Source of the DNA: Sinomicrobium soli
GTDB lineage: Bacteria > Bacteroidota > Bacteroidia > Flavobacteriales > Flavobacteriaceae
Direction: 5' to 3'
DNA length: 64,000 bases
Assembly: GCF_003285545.1 (NCBI RefSeq)
Contig: NZ_QLNV01000004.1
Span: 1-64,000 of the forward strand
Positions 63,800-64,000 of this stretch are shown here, piece by piece (position 1 is the first letter of the stretch; each line of letters begins with the position of its first letter). Under the pieces are notes generated by a model, which made no database searches, was not told the DNA's origin, and was given only the letters and a program-made list of their open reading frames with translations. The translations under genes were made by a program, and so were the position numbers.

Positions 63800-64000
63800 T
63801 ACAAAAAGGATTGTCACCGAAACCGGAGAGGTGGTTGTTGAAATGAACAAGTAGTTCGGATACAGTACAGAACCGGGGAAGCACTGAAATAGAATGCTCG
63901 GCAAATGAAAAGAACATGAATACATTTTAAACAGATCATTAGTTTGCAAACGACGGGATGGTCGGGAGTCGGAAGTTGTCATTCAGAAGAAAGTCCCGCT
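63800..64000. other. Right edge: non-coding with the start of a repeat element
   Basis: From about 63962 the sequence GTCGGGAGTCGGAAGTTGTCATTCAGAA matches 7041-7068 (two differences) and is the left arm of the GTCATTC repeat family, cut by the window end. A 21-codon ORF (63789-63854) overlapping the racemase stop is too short to support. No other gene is seen. Confidence 0.5.

Noticed and set aside
63789-63854. A 21-codon ORF overlapping the racemase stop
   Set aside because: Too short, and no supporting signal; it may be a remnant of a lost downstream gene.

Overview
The window is chromosomal DNA from a member of the Bacteroidota, most likely family Flavobacteriaceae (genus not determined). 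The evidence is SusC/SusD-type transport proteins, ECF sigma/FecR pairs, promoters with the Bacteroidota -7 box TAnnTTTG, flavobacterial gene pairs such as DUF6452-DUF6048 beside rlmD, and few Shine-Dalgarno sequences. No phage, IS element, CRISPR array or tRNA was recognised. The first ~33 bases look like the 3' end of a 5S rRNA followed by the terminator of an rRNA operon lying upstream.

Positions 1-31,800 are mostly housekeeping and central metabolism: a ZIP metal transporter, two RNA methyltransferases (THUMP type and RlmD), a WYL regulator, ornithine aminotransferase, NhaA, CTP synthase, YidC, MnmA and a nitronate monooxygenase. A hexuronate/pentose block follows (uxuA, an SDR, a LacI regulator, xylB, xylA). 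Then come a cyclophilin lipoprotein, a NudL-like Nudix hydrolase, a PlsC-type acyltransferase, an S9 peptidase, an ECF sigma factor with a membrane partner, and NADH dehydrogenase II. Intergenic spaces here carry several repeat families, including a 59-bp perfect direct repeat that brackets uxuA.

Positions 31,800-63,800 form one coherent accessory locus and are the most interesting part. An ECF sigma factor, a FecR anti-sigma factor and a SusC receptor with an STN signalling domain are followed by SusD and about fourteen further genes on the same strand, nearly all with signal peptides. No carbohydrate-active enzyme is recognisable. The set is instead for amide and glutamate chemistry: gamma-glutamyltransferase, three N-formylglutamate-amidohydrolase-like proteins, a penicillin-acylase-family Ntn hydrolase, two beta-lactamase-fold serine hydrolases, a MurI-like glutamate racemase carrying a lipoprotein signal peptide, a D-aminoacylase, an S9 peptidase and a glutamate-type (DAACS) symporter. 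A MocR-type PLP-dependent regulator and a cytoplasmic Asp/Glu racemase close the locus. Nine copies of a ~165-185-residue module that I do not recognise occur in six of these proteins, alone, in tandem, or fused to catalytic domains.

My inference is a SusCD-type utilisation locus for a glutamate-rich, gamma-linked and/or D-amino-acid-containing polymer or conjugate, such as poly-gamma-glutamate, peptidoglycan stem peptides or N-acyl amino acids. The unknown module would be a binding domain, playing the part that carbohydrate-binding modules play in polysaccharide loci. The substrate is not proven by the sequence.
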